Origin: Gloeophyllum trabeum ATCC 11539
Lineage: Eukaryota; Basidiomycota; Agaricomycetes; Gloeophyllales; Gloeophyllaceae
Direction: 5' to 3'
NCBI RefSeq assembly: GCF_000344685.1
Contig: NW_006920412.1
Span: 1,260,937-1,324,936, forward strand
DNA length: 64,000 nt
How positions within the stretch are numbered: position 1 is the first letter of the stretch; every line of letters starts with the position of its first letter. A program made the translations under genes and the position numbers. Below, in pieces: positions 1 through 11,312 of this stretch. The notes under the pieces are model-generated. The model was not told the origin of the DNA and ran no database searches. It saw only the letters and a list, made by a program, of their open reading frames with translations.

Positions 1-589
1 CCTGAGTATTGTGTGGGATGCGGAGCATATTTGTTATTTAACTCCGGGCGGACGCAAAACCATTCCAATAGCATAAAAATGTATAGAGCGTCGTGGAAAA
101 TCCAAGTTTTGTACTTCACCCCCTCAGTGTACCAGAATTATCGTCTCAGCGACCCTCGGAGTCCCTTCGCGTCGGACTTAGCGTCTACAATCAATCCTAG
201 CTTTGCCAATAGGCCGGACTCGTCGAAACTAGATAACTCCGCCATCGCATATCGATCCAAGTAAGCTCCGGATTTAAAGTATAAAATTCACCAAGCGTCT
301 GTAGGCACGAGACTATTGTTCGGGTTCAGTGGAACTCCCCACCCGGGTTACTGTCGAACTTCGGAGATAAATACTCCGGAGAATCGCTATACTGTTTGTT
401 TCAGGCCTCAAGATTTTGTTTGTTTTAGGTTTTCCTACGGGCTACCCTACGGCGTCTAACTTCTCCCCCTCCCTTCGAACTTAAATATTACCCTTCAATC
501 GCCTTAGACCGCCTACACCCATACCGCTGGGTGTTTTAGGTTTTATTTCTTTTGGTCTTTGGTGTTGTCGTGTGTTAGTGCCTATCAGC

Positions 590-627
590 GGAACTGCGAT
601 GTTCAGTTTCTTATGCAAGGCACTGTA
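590..627. repeat. Solo terminal inverted repeat of the MITE family
   Basis: The right end of the element family found at 2799-3147 and 12969-14328 occurs here alone: GCGATGTTCAG, then TTTCTTATGCAAGGCACTG, then TA. No matching left end lies within the first 590 bases. This is either an old truncated copy or the end of a copy that begins left of the window. Confidence 0.7.
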
Positions 628-1882
628 ACATATGCTTAGTCCTCTCAGCTGCTGTAGTGTGGTGGTGATAGTGCACTGTGTGGATTTTTCATGTCTGCCG
701 TTCGATTCTCCGTACTGTCATTTTGTTGTTCCTTGCAGGTAGGGTTAGGGTTTATGACCCGCCTTCACTTTACCTTTTTGTATAGTGTCTTATTTCATAT
801 ATATGTATCTCATGTCTATGAAATTAAACACAAATTTTATTTACTTCATCTATACGGACCTCCTAGTCCCTACTGGCTACTCTAGGCGTCGGACACCCTC
901 CCGGAAGGAAGCCCGCGTGTGCCGGCATCACATGACATTCGTCTCAATATGGTATATTTGTACGTGTTTGCACGGGGGCGCGGTAAAGCCACCTGGTGCT
1001 ACCTATCAACAGGGGCTATTTCTCCAAAGGGAGACTCCCCCAGCCACAATTTCTGTTCCTGTCTATGTGGCAATTGGTATGTCTGACATGTACGGCGGCT
1101 TGCTCCTAATGTAAAATGTGTATAGCCATATAAGTATTGTATTTTCTGCCCATCGAACATTCAGATCTGGGTGAAAGTAAGACATTTTGACATATCTATA
1201 AGCAATTGAGTAGCACTACTTTTGTCACCCGTTGGTTACAGCTAACGACAAAACAATAGACTCGCAGAAATTCTGGGATGGAGTGCAGATGATAGAGAAG
1301 ACACCAAATACGGTAGGATGCCATGCTTGGAAGTTGGAGCACGGACATGGCCGGGGATGTGGACTGGAAGACCGGTCTGCGCTATCATATTCGTGTTGAC
1401 GGGGACCTTCTATGTCACCGAGACTCCATCCTGTAAATTCAGAGGAATATCTATTGTTTTGTGGTTAGCTGTAATGTTCATTTTGTGGTCCACACAAGGG
1501 GTGCGAGAGAGCTGCCAGTCGGAGACTGGCAGCGAATGAGCACCAAGTGGCAATCGCAGTCGATGTATGCCCCTCCTTTGAGAGGGGTTATACCAAACCC
1601 GCAATACGTCGCACTTTTCGACCGACCGGCAAGTTCCGGCGTGTCATGTTTGGCTCCAGTGGCACACGGCTACACAGCGCGGACTTAGAATTATCTCGCG
1701 CAGCTAGACTTTGCATTTCACTTACATATCGAAGTAAACAATCAGTACTAAATTCCATCTCAATTCACCGTAGCAGCTACATGCTGTGAACTGCACTCCA
1801 CAGCAGCTACAGGCTGTGAATTTTGCACACCAAATCAAGGAGGAGCTAAATATCTCTTGTATACGTCAAAGATTCGAAATAA

Positions 1883-1980
1883 TTACCTTGCGACTAGCAA
1901 GGTCTCTGCTTGTCGGGAATTGAGCCATCAAAAATGTATTTGTTTATATTTGTTTGTGGCATGTGCATGTTGTTTCGCAC
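1883..1980 (+). repeat. Dispersed direct repeat, copy 1
   Basis: This copy begins with a small hairpin (ACCTTGC, 5-nt loop, GCAAGGT) and continues into an AT-rich stretch. It matches 2470-2565 with a few substitutions and one short indel. No coding capacity is seen. Confidence 0.7.
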
Positions 1981-2469
1981 CAGGTGAGAGTCAGCAAATG
2001 CCTGCCAGCCAAATGTCCCCGTGATTGTCACACGTGCATCGTTTCGCACCACAGGCCGTTCTGCTCTGCCAACCTCGGACTAAATGATCTATTCCTGCAT
2101 AATAAAGAGAAACTTTGATACCTTATGCAGCTGGTATAATATCTACAGTAGTATTGTTGTAATATATGCAACAAAGAGAATTATTAAGTCGCTAAAAAGC
2201 GCAATATGGTAGTCATGAATTAATATTCCTCTTACCCTGAGTCCTCATACCCTGGGTCTGTATTATCTGTAGAAGCTGCCATAAAATTAAAAAGATAGCC
2301 TTCAGAATACCTCTTAACTGCTTTGATTAGAGCATCAATCTTGTCTGCCTTCTTGGTTACTTTTGACTTGATGGGCACCAGCCTCTTGTCCTTAGCTATC
2401 CCTGCCTTGATCTCCATTTGCCGGTGCTTCCAGAAGGGATGTGTTCTATCAAAACACGTCGAAAACACG

Positions 2470-2565
2470 TTACCTTGCAACTAGCAAGGTCTCTGCTTGT
2501 CAGTATTTGAGCCATCAAAAATGTATTTGTTTATATCTGTTTGTGGCATGTGCATTGTTTCACAC
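2470..2565 (+). repeat. Dispersed direct repeat, copy 2
   Basis: Near-copy of 1883-1980 in the same orientation about 590 bp downstream. The leading hairpin is preserved although its loop differs by one base (GACTA versus AACTA). It could be the shared part of two insertions of one unclassified element. Confidence 0.7.
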
Positions 2566-2798
2566 TTCTATCACTGCCATCAGATTCAGTATCTTTGCTC
2601 TTGTCTCTGGAAGTCCACTGCCTTAGTGTTGCCAGGCACTGGCAAGGATGCCAGACATTGAGAATTCGATTATTGAAACTTAATTGATTTGTGATTGTTT
2701 GTGGCAACACACTGGCATCCAGTGGAATGCTCATGCTCCTTGCTACCATTTTATGCTTCAAACAGCTTGAAATTTTTGACCTTAGGATGCTATGATGT

Positions 2799-3147
2799 TA
2801 CAGTGCCTTGCATAAGAAACTGAACATCGCATTTCTGCACCCGTTGTTTGCCCACACCAAATATACCCTTTTCAGCTATTGGCGCATGTGCGGCAAAGAC
2901 TTGTCGAGAGGGAGGTAGCTAGGCACCCAGCTGGGGGCAGAGTATAATAATTTACAGCCCTTAGTATAGTTTTAGAATATACATTTCATGCATTCTCTGA
3001 AGCCTTTCGAGCCCTCTTGGGGCATCTGCGAGTCCTTGCCCAGCAAATGGTCTTGCGAGAGGCCTTCCAGACCTACCCGAAAAGGGCATATTTGGCGGGA
3101 ACAAACAACATGGGGGGAAATGCGAGTTTCTTATGCAAGGCACTGTA
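2799..3147 (-). mobile_element. MITE copy A, TA-flanked, Tc1/mariner-like ends
   Basis: The element starts with CAGTGCCTTGCATAAGAAAC and ends with the inverse, GTTTCTTATGCAAGGCACTG minus a few changed bases. It is flanked by TA on both sides. A TA target duplication with CAGT termini is typical of Tc1/mariner-type non-autonomous elements. The interior has no transposase frame. It is clearly similar to the copy at 12971-14326 in inverted orientation, but more diverged at its ends, so this looks like the older copy. Confidence 0.85.
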
Positions 3148-4321
3148 CTATAGACGCGCAGAGAAAGAGGACCGAAGCAAGAGTCAAGTCGCAAGGTATT
3201 CGGCCGGCGATAGCCGGCGCTTCTCGAGTTACTTTAAATTATATCCATTGGCACAGGATGGCAATAAGTGTTCAGCTGGCCAGCCAAACTCTGGCTGCAT
3301 TTGTGCAAAGCACCTATGTGATAATTAATTCATCCCATCCCCCAAAGGAGGGGTAAGCCGGCGCCAGACAGAGCTTCCCGAGTGATACAAATGGTGAATT
3401 TAGTCGTGCATGCCTCGCAGCGCCTAGTACAATACAGCCTGGAGGGTGATAGACATATTTACTTTCTACCTCAGCACCGATAATCCCCAAGTTGAATCTG
3501 AACACAGGACACGTGTCACGGGATCTCGAAGCGCTGAACTCTGCGGCGTTCCTGCAACAAGTACTTTGAACCAAGGGGTGGACACCGGGAGACGCCGAGA
3601 CCGCATGAAGGGGGGAGGGGGGGGTCTCGAGGGCCTTAACAGGAATTTATTAAAACTAGATTTGGCTCTGTGACAGCCCTGATGGCAGAGATACGGTACA
3701 GGTGGTACTAAAATTGCTTGCTAGTGAGGGTTACAGGGCTTTATTAGCCAGGACAACCTCGCCTTGGCCATTGCACGGAAGAAAACATAAAGCGTGACAA
3801 CATATAGTGTGACAATAGGGTGACGTGTGGGAGCACTGAAAGATGACTAAGCAAACCCTAACCTGGCTTTGCCTGGGACCTACCTTCCCGATATGGTACC
3901 GTGAGACGCTCCCACGGGGGGGAGGGGGGGGCCTCTGGGACCTTAGCAGGATTTCCTATCATGCGGTCTAAAATTTTATTATTGTCCACCCCTTGCTTTG
4001 AACAACGCGTACGGAAGCAAAACTGCAGACATCTTTCCGATGTTTACCGGTTACCAAATGCAGTTGTTCGGCGTTGTTGTGTGCGTGCAACGTATCCATG
4101 GCCTGCTTCCGAATGAAGTACAAGATTTCCGCCGCCCAGAGCTTACGCTAGGAAACGTTGAGCTAAATGAGGTTGTCCTTGTACTTCCCTCAGTTCTTTC
4201 TGCATGACTCGCTGGTCGAGGTCTGCATTGCGGGGCTTCCTCGCCTTCTCTAGAAAGTACTTTCTCATACGAATTCAGAAAACCTTTTTGCGGGAGCCTG
4301 TTTCAACTTTCAGGGAGCATA

Positions 4322-4337
4322 CGCGTGACGTCACGCG
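4322..4337. promoter_or_regulatory. CRE-type palindrome (TGACGTCA core)
   Basis: A perfect 16-bp palindrome CGCGTGACGTCACGCG contains the ATF/CREB bZIP consensus TGACGTCA. It lies about 290 bp beyond the stop codon of the minus-strand kinase-like gene, so its target is unclear. Closely similar palindromes occur at 22374-22391 and, with a shorter symmetric core, at 8544-8553. Confidence 0.45.
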
Positions 4338-4620
4338 CACCGCCAGCCTGAGCGGATGCGAGAGACGTCGTCGCGTCGTGTCACTGGATGGATAATACTG
4401 CGTTTTATACGATGCTTCTCCCCATGTACAGACCGCCTTCGACGCGTCCGGACAAAGAGCACGACAATTTGCTGCGTGGGCTTTACTAATAAAATGACTA
4501 TTCTAGAAAAATAGAATCCGATCCATTCGAACAGAGCGCTTGCATTGCGAACAGACAGGTATAATCAACCAATAGGCAGCCCAAACTCTTAGGTGCGCAA
4601 GAGCGTGCTCGGGAGTGAGA

Positions 4621-5578
4621 CTATTCACTACCGCCACCCCAGAACGTCGGAAACCTGAAGACGCGATGCCCTATTCTAGCCAGGAGAGCCCTTTCCTCAT
4701 CGACTGCAGTTACGGCGTACGAGCGGTCGAAGTCTATCACCCGCCAACGATGCGCATATCCATGGCGAGGGCACACCAAGGACAGCTTGCACCTCACGAT
4801 CTGGTTCAAGCGGATGTCGCCATGCCACACTCCTGCCAACGCAAGATCTTGCAGTAAATGGAGCACTTCCTTCCTGAGACATCTGGTGAGGCTCTGGATT
4901 GGATAGGTATGATACAACGTACTTCTCGCCGTTGTAGAAGGTGTACATAGCAGGTGCATCCATCTCTTTCCCCAGTCTTTCCATGATCATCAGTCCGACG
5001 GCTTGTACACCGTTCTTGTCCCACTTCCAGTGCTTCCACTGTGAATTTTCGTTACTCATCTCCTCGTCATCACGGTAGAGCTCTGGGTGCTCCGGCTCGT
5101 GGGGAAGCCAATCATGGATATCGCTGGTGTCTGCTGGGTGTTCCATTTCGTCGTGGAATGCCCAACTACTACCTCGCCAGGGAACAACCTGAGAGAACGA
5201 ACATTGTGTTGTGAAAAAGCCAAAGTTCCGGGGCACGACAACGCCCTGAGCACCGGCCGCATCAAGCTGCTCATAGAACCAGGCCTCTCGGGCGAGGCTC
5301 CGTAATCGGTTGGGCTCAGCGAGCTTGATGCACAGTCGTGGTATTTTGAACCCGCCCAGTGACGGCTGTAACTGCTCAGCGTTGAGGACGCGAGCTTCGT
5401 AGACATGGCCACTTCGCCCTGCGCCAATAAACTTGCCAAGTTCCAGCTCAAGCTCGAGCCCTTCGACGGGCGGAGGACGAGGCTTCATGCTGTTGCCCCA
5501 CACGAATGATGTGCAGTAGGCGCGCCACAGAAGTGCTGGAAACGTCAGGGTACGGGACATCGTGAGAGGGATGGGCAC
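4621..5578 (-). CDS. Protein-kinase-like protein, fungal type
   Basis: Two exons, 5578-4923 and 4882-4621, are joined by a 40-nt intron (GTACGT...CAG) and give 305 residues. The kinase landmarks are in order: a glycine-rich loop GAGRSGHV at about residues 53-59, a lysine in CIKLA at about 85, a glutamate in REAWFYEQL, a catalytic-loop motif HGDIRLNQ, and IDFD in place of DFG. Splicing is needed because the catalytic loop lies in another frame from the N-lobe. The HGD and DFD variants resemble the small kinase-like proteins expanded in basidiomycetes; the substrate is unknown. A decayed relative lies at 22705-23677. The intron is short for this genome, so the junction should be confirmed with RNA. 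Confidence 0.75.
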
Positions 5579-5870
5579 CCCATCTGAAGATTCAGCTAGT
5601 CCTCGTATTGTGATTGAAGAGAATAGGTCCAGACACTGTACTCATATGAGGGTTGGAATTCCAGACGCGACAGAGACTACGTGCCGAGCGACTCTCACGT
5701 TCAGTCATGTTCCCCGTCATCTTACAGCAAACGACAGGTCAAAAAGAGAACAATAGGTAGATGGCGAGTGCAGCGGTGAGCTTCAAGCCTGGTGCAGTGG
5801 GAACCATCTCCGCAATGTCGCGCCGTTAAATGACGCACATAGCGCTCGCCGCGAAGTCGATGCACAGATT

Positions 5871-6740
5871 ATGCAGTACTTGAGCTTTATGCTTCAAGTG
5901 AGTTTCAAGCATGCCTCTGGATGTGAGTGCATGCACTGATCAAAATATATCATAGGCCCGATACAGAAATAGCAACTGGAACTGGGCACAAGGTCTCAAT
6001 AATAACATCGACAAGCCACCATCTTATCCTTGCTGGGGGTCGGGCCATGCAGCTGCCACCGTCAGAACTGGGGATCGGGACAAGAACCGAGCAGGCCTTT
6101 CAGATAGCCTCCTATTCTCAAGCGCTGCACGCGAAGACATCGTGGCCAGTGCGGAAGTGGAGACATGGTGGACACACCCTATTACATGGAGGGATATATT
6201 TTTGGCCCGCGATAATGAAAGTGCCATATATCCCATGGAAGAGGGTGTCGACAACTTTGAAACGGCTCTAGTGAAACAGGTGAGTGCAATTACCTTGGAC
6301 AGAACAAGCTATTTAAATTGGTAAACCAGCTTTGGGGCCGACTTGTAAAGCACAATATCAAGTTCACAGCGTGGATGAACCTGGAGGTTGTCATCGTGGC
6401 CCTCCGTCTTAGCAATCATGAAATGGCTATCTCCAATGCCATGGAATGGGACTCTCCGGAGCTGCACGAGACGTTATGTGGTTTCCAACTGGCAGCCCTG
6501 GACCAAAGGAAGTGGGTAGAATTAAATGGCGTGGACCTGATCCAACAGTTATGTCCCAACGATGAACGCAAATATGGTCCACGCTACGGATTCCCTGCAG
6601 TCTTACGTTTCTTGGAGCATGTTGAGAATGATGACCCAGATCCAGGTGCTGAACAAGCTATGGCAGATGGTGATGCTGAGGGCCAAGCCCAGTTTAATCG
6701 CGATGATGCAGAAGATGAGGATTATGAAGCCAGCGATTAA
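5871..6740 (+). CDS. Unassigned protein with acidic C-terminus
   Basis: Three exons, 5871-5897, 5956-6279 and 6330-6740, are joined by introns of 58 and 50 nt, both GTGAGT...AG at codon boundaries. They encode about 253 residues. I do not recognise the family. The middle is tryptophan-rich (around VETWWTHPITW) and the last 40 residues are strongly acidic. The frame is also open a little upstream of the chosen ATG, so the start could lie further left or the gene could be a truncated copy. Consistent splice sites argue for a real gene; the missing family assignment and nearby repeats argue for caution. Confidence 0.45.
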
Positions 6741-7189
6741 AGATTGGGCGGGAAGTCTCTCTTGGTACGTGCAATGAGTAGTCAAGTGACTGGAGTCTGA
6801 TAAAGATTCAGAGGTAGTAGGGTGAATGTAGATTGCTAGCTGCGTGTGAGATGTATGTACATCATAGTAGGATGAATCTGTAGTCTCTCATATGCCCGAA
6901 GTTGCTTCTCTTGAGCATCAATCCACGCTGGCAGTAGCCTCAGATACCCACCGTGATGTCGTGTCTCAATGAAACCGCCCTGCATCTCTGAGATCGTGGG
7001 CGCATTCTGACGGCTTGAGAGCGCACCGCTGTGGATCGGGATAGATACGCGCGTCGTCCAGCCTTATCGCATGGAGGGGACTACGGGCGCTCATGCCTAC
7101 CATTGATCAAGGAGAGTGGCCACGGCGCACGAGGACAGGCATGACTCCTGGCCAGGTATCATGGCTCGGAAAATCGCTACCTGCCCTAA
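6741..7189. other. Intergenic, nothing recognised
   Basis: About 450 bp between the stop of the unassigned gene and the stop of the minus-strand leucine-rich gene. No RNA gene, repeat or conserved frame was seen; it probably holds the two 3' ends. Confidence 0.5.
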
Positions 7190-8387
7190 TCAGGGATCCA
7201 CGACGACCTGCACATCCACCCACCTCCCCTTATTCAGCCCCCTCAAATCCTCCGGCCCAACCACGCACCCCCGCAGCCCGAGCACCTCCAGCCGCCGCCA
7301 GCGCCCCCACTCCACACGACCCAGCGCCTTCTCCCCCACGCCCGCTCTTCCGATCCACTTGTTATACGATAAGTCCAGGACTTCCAGCAGTGGGCATATC
7401 CCCGGCAGCCGGTGGACAGGGACGGACCGCGGGAGGGCGAGCAGCGCGAGGTGCGTGAGCGTCGGCGGGAGGGTGAGGAAGGTGGGGACGCTGAGCGGGG
7501 AGGAGAGGAGGACGAGGGTGTGCAAAGGGGAGTCGGAGGGGTCGTAAGAGCCCGGCGTGTCCCAAGACCAGTCTTCGTCTTCTTCGTTGTCGTCGGTGTC
7601 GGCTTCGAATGGGGTGTTGTCGCTCCAGAGGTCGGTGCGTAGGGAGTTGTGCGGGCCGGCGATGATTAGCTCGCCGTCGGCGTGGCCATCTTCGCATAGT
7701 GCGTATAGCTTGGAATTGGTTAGCGGAGAATAGACGGATGTGTATCGTAGAAGATCCCGGCGGAGGTGGGGAGCGAGGTAGGGTACCACTTCTTCCTCAA
7801 ATTCCTGGACGCTGGCATAGAGGGACAAGACAATTCGGAAACAAATGGCCGAGAGCGGTGGAACGGCAGGCAATGGCGGAGGTCGACGGGATGGAGATTG
7901 GGGAAGCGTATTGTGTAGTATATGTGATGTGAGACCTGTGCTGTCGGGGATGTGGTTGAATATGACAGACAGCGCTTCAGCGCGCCAGGACGATCCTTTG
8001 GTGTTGATTCCCTCAGTACGCGAAGCCTTTCTCCAACTCTTGGGAACAGGCCCAGCAGTGGTGGGGTACGTGCCTGATACAGGATCAACCCCAGATTGTG
8101 GCTTGTCGCCGGCAGACTCGTTATAGTCTAGGCTTAAGGGTATATTCGTACTTGCATCGGTTACGCTCGTGCTGCTCCCTTTCGCTCTTTGCAGATTCCG
8201 GGCATGGCGGTACTGTTCTCCTCTTATAAAATGGTGAGCCGTGTGATACCTGTAGCGGGTTCGACAAGGACGTACCGCAAGTTATGTAAGAGAGCAGTGA
8301 CGTCCTTGGAAGATTCAGCATCCTGGCCGGATCGATGAGGCGGGACGTATGTGCGAGAACCTGGTCTGGCTTGCTAGGAGCAGTCAT
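7190..8387 (-). CDS. Leucine-rich-repeat-like fungal protein
   Basis: One frame runs open from about 8249 to the stop at 7190. It has a basic N-terminal part (GEQYRHARNLQRAKG), a conserved-looking stretch SRTEGINTKGSSWRAEAL, and a C-terminal half with leucine-rich units such as LPPTLTHLALLALP and LEVLDLSYN. The frame leads back to an ATG at 8387 only if one or two short introns are removed. The best join reads LLHNLR into this frame, through an intron of either 26 nt (CAG acceptor) or 53 nt (AAG acceptor). The exact 5' structure is therefore uncertain. Function unknown; it may be an adaptor of F-box/LRR type, but I see no clear F-box. Confidence 0.6.
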
Positions 8388-8668
8388 TCTCTGGTATATT
8401 ATTCAGATCAAACAGACTTACTCTAGAGTACATGGTCTATGTCGTGCAACAGCTTAGCGAGCAATTCAAGTCATGTCGGTCGTGAGCGGGTGGCAATTGC
8501 GGAGAAACGCCGACGATTGGAACGGGGTTAGCCGAGCGTACGCGTGACGTCACAAGCAAGGAACGGCACGTTGATCGACTTGCACACAAGCACAACAGGC
8601 AAGCGGGCATGATGCCTGCTAGTCGATAGAGCTCTAATATCCGGTCTGCTTTATCGTGAACACTAACC
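8388..8668. promoter_or_regulatory. Shared divergent promoter with CRE-like site
   Basis: The leucine-rich gene (minus) and EI24 (plus) start 281 bp apart, so this interval must serve both. It contains GTGACGTCAC at 8544-8553, a 10-bp palindrome with the full bZIP (ATF/CREB) consensus, roughly midway. The site is seen in the sequence; its use is inference. Confidence 0.5.
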
Positions 8669-10081
8669 ATGTCCAGATATTCGCCGCAGCAGGGCGGCTA
8701 TCCGTACTCCGCTGCCCGCGCTGCCTATCCTTCCTTCATCCCCGTCCAGGACTCCTTGAAGCTGCAAGCCACATGGCTCCTGCGCGGTCTCGCCGACGCG
8801 TTCAGATGGGACATTGTCGTCAGGACCGTCAGCAGGTACGCCCCCTTTTAATTATGCCCTGTCCTGCTCTCACGAACCCGCAGCGACCCAGAGATCCGCG
8901 CCAACGTCCTCAAGTCCCTGCTGCTGAACTCGCTCTCGTTGACCTCGATCTACGTCTTTGATATCCTTTTGCACCCCCTTGTGCGAGACCAGCAGAAATG
9001 GCTCCATCGGAACGTCGGGTGGTTCTACCAGGTGCTGTGGCTACTCCCCGTGGTCGGAGCCTCGCTCTATCTGAATGTGAGCCACCATATCGTTCTTCTG
9101 TGTGAGGTCTACTCACCGATGCCTTCCAGAGCTCGTGGTGCACCCTTATTGCCAAGCGAACCTACGCCCTTCAGCACGGATCTCGAGCAGCAGCCGCCGA
9201 GACGTCGTACACCTACACTGGCCTCCTCCACGCGCTCGCGTCGTCAGCCTACCGAGGCGTCATGATCGTGACCTCTATTACGCTTGATTTTGCCCTTGGA
9301 CACATCCCCGTCGTTGGCCCAGCCTTGAGCTTCGCGTTCTTGTGTTGGGTGGATGCGTAAGTATGTTCTCCACGTCTTCCCTCCAACTGGCACAGATATC
9401 CTGACTGTATTGGTTTCTAGCTATTATTGCTTCGAGTGAGCTGTTCCCCCTTGCCACGGGGAGCGGTGGTGCTGACACTCCTTGGATGTGCAGGTTCATA
9501 TGGACAGCGCGAGGCCTAGCGCTCTTCAAGCGAGTCAGGCATCTCGAAGAACACTGGGCGTACTACTTCGCCTTCGGTAGGCCTGGCTCATGTCCGTCAC
9601 CTACCCATCTGATGCGATTGTACAGGTCTCCCGTCGGCCGCGCTGTGCATGTGGGGCAGCGGCCTCGCCAACGCCGCCATCTTCGCGCTCATCTTCCCCT
9701 CAGTGGGTATCACAACTTCCTGAATCCCAAAATGCTCACTAGCATCTCACCGTTCAGTACATCATCATGGCGATGCACGCCCACCCTGTCCCGCACGACC
9801 CCTACAACCCCCTCCCGGTTTCTGCCTCCGCCACTGACACCCGCCCGCTGCTGCCCTCGCCGTACGTCCCCATCCGGCTGCCCGTGTTCGCCTCCGTCAT
9901 ATTCATCAACGACTGGATCGTGCGCGTACTGAGCCTGTTTGGCCCGCGCGGAGGGGGAAGGCATCGCAGGGGGCTGAGCGAGGCGGAGGCGGAGAGCGTG
10001 GAGGAGGGCGTGGAGATGAGCGCGGTGGGGAGGGGCGGGAGGAGGATTGGGGTGCGGGGGGTGAGGAGGAAGGTTGAGTAG
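8669..10081 (+). CDS. EI24: EI24-family ER membrane protein
   Basis: Seven exons (8669-8835, 8884-9076, 9130-9356, 9421-9435, 9494-9576, 9626-9702, 9758-10081) give 361 residues. The family is the etoposide-induced 2.4 homologues, multi-pass ER proteins linked to autophagy in animals. The best-matching part is YYCFEFIWTARGLALFKR, then HWAYYFAFGLPSAAL and IFALIFPSYIIMAMHA, which fits the typical EI24 core. Hydrophobic segments are spread across the middle, and the tail after about residue 300 is charged. Exon 4 is only 15 nt. The gene runs tail to tail with SEN34, with about 100 bp between stops. The function in this fungus is inferred from the family only. Confidence 0.85.
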
Positions 10082-10182
10082 ATCTTGCGTTACTATTTCT
10101 ACTTCACTAGTAGTTCGACACGCATGCACATACATACTACAACTACACAGATCCCTCATTATTGTGCCGGTCCGTACTCGGC

Positions 10183-11312
10183 CTAACCGAACCCAGCCCA
10201 CTCGATGGACAGATGCGAGACCTCCTTCTTCTCGTCGTCCCACCCGCAGAGCAGGTGCGCCTTCTTCGTGGCCGTCCCGAGGCGCCCGTGCGCGACGATC
10301 TCCATCGGCCGGAGGGCGGCGACCGGCGACTCGATCACGGTCGCGACGAAGTGCGAGTGGTAGCGCAGCGGATCGCCTGCGAACGAAGTGTGCGTACGTC
10401 AGACCAGCCAACTTTCGGGTTACGCGAGAAGAAATGAAGGGCTCACCGGGGTACACCAGGAAGTCCCCGCCGAACTTGATCCCGACACCCAAGAAGTAGC
10501 CCCGCTCCCAGAGGTCGCGGAAGACCGCGCAGCGCGCGCGCTCGTACAGCGTCGCGGGGTACGCCCACACGCCCGCGCTCTGGGCGGCTGCGATCGTGGT
10601 GTAGGTGTCATGCCCGGGGTCGTACCAGGCGTAGCCGGACGAGGAGGCGGGGATGGGGAGGGTGTATGTGAAGGAGGGGGAAGGGGTGGAGGTGGACGGG
10701 GTGGATGGCCGCGGCGGGGGAAGGGTTGGGGTTAGTTCAATGGGGGTGTCCTGTGGGAGGAGAGATGATTCCGCTTGGGCTTTCGCTCGCGCGCGTTTCT
10801 CCTCGCGCTCTTTGCGTTTCTGGATCGCGGCCTCAGTCATCCCGCGCCCCGCTTCCTTGGCCTCTTTCGCGCCCGCCAGGGCGGCCTGCTCTTGGACGGA
10901 TCGTTGCCGTTCGGCGTTCCATTTGGCTATCTCGGATGGGGAAGGTGCGTGGTGCGCCGAGGGGTCGTCGACGAGAACTGCTAGCTCTTTGATTGCATGG
11001 GCTGGTCAGTGAGGCATATTCGGAGTGGGAGGAGGGGGTAAATTCGGACCTTTCTCGATTAGCAGTACCACCTCTTCGGGGAGGAGTAAGAGGGGCACGC
11101 CGAGGAATACATTCTGCTGGGAGAGATGCGGCAAGGTTCCCGTTAGGACGCCGCAGATGTGATGCTTCGAGCGTAGGGTCGCGATGTCTGCGCTTGCCAG
11201 ATTTCAGTTCTCCGCTTCGTGTAATTATTGTAGCCTTCTTACCGTCGACGTCCCAGACGTACGCTTTTTGGTTAGAGACGCGCAGTCGAATCCGGGCGTT
11301 CGAGTCGTTCAT
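10183..11312 (-). CDS. SEN34: tRNA-splicing endonuclease subunit Sen34
   Basis: Four exons (11312-11243, 11187-11050, 11001-10447, 10376-10183) encode 318 residues. Sen34 is the catalytic subunit that cuts the 3' splice site of intron-containing pre-tRNAs. The C-terminal nuclease domain is clear: KFGGDFLVYPGDPLRYHSHF supplies the expected tyrosine and histidine, and the lysine follows in ATKKAHLLC. The N-terminus (DIATLRSKHHICGVLTGTLP) also fits the family. The middle is low-complexity and Ser/Pro/Thr-rich, with a charged Lys/Arg/Glu stretch. The second intron uses an unusual donor, GTCCGA. The intron-containing tRNA-Ile at 46.8 kb would be one of its substrates. Confidence 0.92.

Larger units (their letters stand above)
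1..4620. other. Gene-poor, repeat-bearing left end
   Basis: No open frame here reads as a conserved protein and none can be joined into one by plausible introns. The stretch holds a loose element end near 590-627, two copies of a roughly 95-bp repeat, a complete short inverted-repeat element, and G-rich tracts around 3607-3627 and 3916-3930 within partly similar sequence. A minus-strand frame of 82 codons at 2232-2480 is rich in Lys and Asp but resembles nothing I recognise. I read the region as degenerate repeat-derived DNA. Confidence 0.6.

Noticed and set aside
2232..2480. An 82-codon Lys/Asp-rich minus-strand frame
   Set aside because: No family match, no splice context and a location inside repeat-bearing DNA; kept only as part of the regional description.
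10833..11312. Reading SEN34 exon 1 straight through as a 159-residue protein
   Set aside because: After 23 codons it leaves conserved sequence; splicing at 11242 and 11049 restores the Sen34 N-terminus.
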